From: Methylophilus sp. DW102
GTDB lineage: Bacteria > Pseudomonadota > Gammaproteobacteria > Burkholderiales > Methylophilaceae
NCBI RefSeq assembly: GCF_037076555.1
Contig: NZ_AP029023.1
Location: forward strand, 868,001-932,000
Reading direction: 5' to 3'
DNA length: 64,000 nucleotides
Shown here: in pieces, positions 62,473-64,000 of the stretch
How the letters are laid out: each line of letters begins with the position of its first letter
Numbering within the stretch: the stretch's first letter is position 1
Translations under genes and position numbers: made by a program
Notes under the pieces: model-generated
Told to the model about the DNA's origin: nothing
Seen by the model: the letters and a program-made list of their open reading frames with translations, nothing else
Database searches by the model: none

Positions 62473-63903
62473 TTAGAACGTATACATGGCGGTCAGCCAC
62501 AGTTTTTCGGTATCACGGAAACGGCCACGTGTGCCAGCAGCATTGCTGGTGGTATTCGGCCCAAGTCCAAACTGGTCACCTTCACTGAATTTTCCGTATT
62601 CAAACTTGGTCATCCAGTTTTTATCGATATTCCAGGTGACGGCGGCATTCCATTCCGTGCCGTAACGGCTGCCATTACGGTTGGTGCCGCTGCCCACGGT
62701 ATAAAAGTCATTGTCAGAGTCAATCACGTGGTAATCGGCAAAGAACAGAAAGTCGCCGTAACGGTAAGTGGCTGTGACAAAGGTATCTTTAATGCCCTCA
62801 CGTGGGGTGACCAGAAACTTGTCTACCCAACCTTGAAACAGGTGGTTGGTACCAAAAGGAGTCTGGAACGCGAAAGTATTGTTGTTGCTGGAGAGCAATT
62901 CCTGATCGACACGCATATTGAAGTTATCAATCCCGAAGCCACCGCCCAGCTTGTAGTAATGCGCATCAATGCGGCTATCACCACCCCGGTAATTATCCTG
63001 TTTGGCATATTCGGCAGTGTAGTGCGCGCGGTAGTTCGGGGTGAATGGATGTGTGCCATCGAGGCGTACGCCAAACGTTTTGTTGGACTGGCTGGCGGCA
63101 TAATTGGCTGTTCCGGTGCCAAACCAGGCATTGCCAAAGCCCAGATTGTCAAAATCGCTCAGGTAAGCGTAGCCAACCAGAAATTCGGTCGGGGAAATAC
63201 GGTATCTGGTGTTCAAAATGTCGAGGTCGCCGCTTCTGTGCGTCGTGAAAATCTGGCGGACACGGTCAAAGTGAGCATAGAAAATTTCAGTATCTGGAAT
63301 TGACTTGTTCAAGATGGACAGACCATCAAAGACCTGTGTATTTTGGCGGAAAGCAATATCCCCAATAAAACGCACATTGTCCAGGTTGACAATTTGTCGT
63401 CCCAAACGCACCTTGGTATTTTTAATGCCGGTCCAGTCTACAAACAGCTGGTTCACATCGGTATAGTCAGGATCCACTACTTTGGCGTAATTAATCTTGT
63501 CGCTCTCATTAGAGGCGCCATTGACACGCACTGGGTTAGTGCCATCGTTGAAATCATCTTGCAGTTTGCTGACGTTGGTAAGTTGCGCGGCAAAACTCCA
63601 GTTGTGGTACGGGGCCGTTTGCCAGCCAACCAGGCTGCGCATCGTCATGGCGTTGGCGTTGTCCAGGGCTTGATTGGCAGTCGGGTTAGGGCTGCCGTTG
63701 GCAAAAGTGGCCGGCTGTAAGCCATCCTGATCGACATACTCATAACGTAGTCTGAAACTGGTCAGATTTTTACCGGTTTTAATCGCGTCCATAAAAGTGT
63801 ATTCAGGCAGAACTTCTTCTTCTGCCATTGCAGGGGAGCCAAGTGCCGCCAGCAAGATGGCTGCGGAAACTTGACGCAAGCGTGGGTGTAGGTTAGCGTT
63901 CAT
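62473..63903 (-). CDS. Outer-membrane porin heading the nitrate operon
   Basis: A 476-residue barrel protein of the alginate-export/OprD-like type, with signal peptide ending SPAMAEEE, and LVGWQTAPYHNWS, VRLGRQIVNLDNVRF, QVFDGLSILNKS and a terminal Phe (LTAMYTF). It is a paralogue of the porin at 20759-22042. AAAAGGAG precedes ATG 63903; a frame starting at 63996 is less likely. As first gene before cobA-nirB-narK-nasA it may serve nitrate or nitrite entry, an inference from position. Confidence 0.85.
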   Translation of the reverse strand: MNANLHPRLRQVSAAILLAALGSPAMAEEEVLPEYTFMDAIKTGKNLTSFRLRYEYVDQDGLQPATFANGSPNPTANQALDNANAMTMRSLVGWQTAPYHNWSFAAQLTNVSKLQDDFNDGTNPVRVNGASNESDKINYAKVVDPDYTDVNQLFVDWTGIKNTKVRLGRQIVNLDNVRFIGDIAFRQNTQVFDGLSILNKSIPDTEIFYAHFDRVRQIFTTHRSGDLDILNTRYRISPTEFLVGYAYLSDFDNLGFGNAWFGTGTANYAASQSNKTFGVRLDGTHPFTPNYRAHYTAEYAKQDNYRGGDSRIDAHYYKLGGGFGIDNFNMRVDQELLSSNNNTFAFQTPFGTNHLFQGWVDKFLVTPREGIKDTFVTATYRYGDFLFFADYHVIDSDNDFYTVGSGTNRNGSRYGTEWNAAVTWNIDKNWMTKFEYGKFSEGDQFGLGPNTTSNAAGTRGRFRDTEKLWLTAMYTF

Positions 63904-63968
63904 GTGTTGCTCCTTTTCTCTATTGGGGTAACCTTGCTTGGATGAGGATTGCTTTTGATAAGCAAGTG

Positions 63969-63998
63969 GTGCTGACAGGTGGCCGCCTGCCAGCACCT
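63969..63998. other. Hairpin at the right edge
   Basis: GGTGCTGACAGG and CCTGCCAGCACC form a 12-bp stem with one mismatch around TGGCCG, followed on the plus strand by TT at the window end. It lies 66 bases before the porin ATG and could be a leader hairpin of the nitrate operon or the terminator of a gene outside. Confidence 0.4.
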
Positions 63999-64000
63999 TT

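Noticed and set aside
1-64000. Search for tRNA, rRNA, phage integrase and complete insertion sequences
   Set aside because: No cloverleaf, rRNA segment, integrase or full transposase was recognised by eye; a covariance-model scan would be needed to be certain.

Overview
The window looks like a chromosomal segment of a free-living, motile, nitrogen-fixing Gram-negative bacterium, most likely a betaproteobacterium (my guess is a relative of the methylotrophic Methylophilaceae/Nitrosomonadales). The reasons are a Mo-nitrogenase cluster with fixABCX, a full chemotaxis set, several outer-membrane porins, a PedF-like cytochrome c, a PEP-CTERM protein and an assimilatory nitrate operon. The lineage is inference from gene content; no rRNA or tRNA gene is present.

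Bases 1-19260 hold a nif/fix/mod region: the end of nifD, nifK, then (after an interrupted stretch) nifV-cysE-nifW, fixABCX with a 2Fe-2S ferredoxin and small accessory genes, modE, and a porin-modABC operon. NifA-type upstream sites (TGT-N10-ACA) followed 66-69 bases later by sigma-54 -24/-12 promoters precede nifV and fixA. A decayed copy of the nifV control region and leader lies 1.8 kb upstream, and an AbiEii/HTH toxin-antitoxin-like pair sits between the copies. ModE boxes precede modE and the porin-mod operon. NifK carries Tyr99 and Ala188, the residue pair of the tyrosine-liganded P-cluster variant.

Bases 19270-24144 are a mixed block: a PEP-CTERM protein, cytochrome c, a porin and an EAL phosphodiesterase. 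Bases 24362-39593 are a chemotaxis cluster (soluble MCP, cheY, STAS protein, cheA, MCP, cheW, MCP, MCP remnant, cheW, cheR, cheD, cheB, a GGDEF regulator, two outer-membrane proteins, a third cheW).

At 39633-41630 an AT-rich 1998-bp element with 30-bp terminal inverted repeats and 9-bp direct target duplications has split a bidirectional terminator. It carries a CoiA-like nuclease gene, an H-NS-like gene and a small Cys-containing ORF, and no recognisable transposase. This is the most unusual object in the window.

Bases 41667-47991 hold an old-yellow-enzyme/ArsR pair with a 14-bp-arm operator, an EamA transporter, a poly-HAMP chemoreceptor and a LysR regulator. Bases 48560-63903 are nitrate/nitrite assimilation. 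A nirBD operon ends in a small PilJ-type sensor with a chemoreceptor-like tip, and has a sigma-54 promoter and a leader terminator hairpin. Further right, a second operon runs porin-cobA-nirB-narK-phosphatase/kinase-nirD-nasA. Nitrate would enter by porin and NarK, be reduced by NasA and NirB/NirD with siroheme made through CobA, and the nirBD leader and nearby sensor probably control expression or behaviour in response to nitrate.
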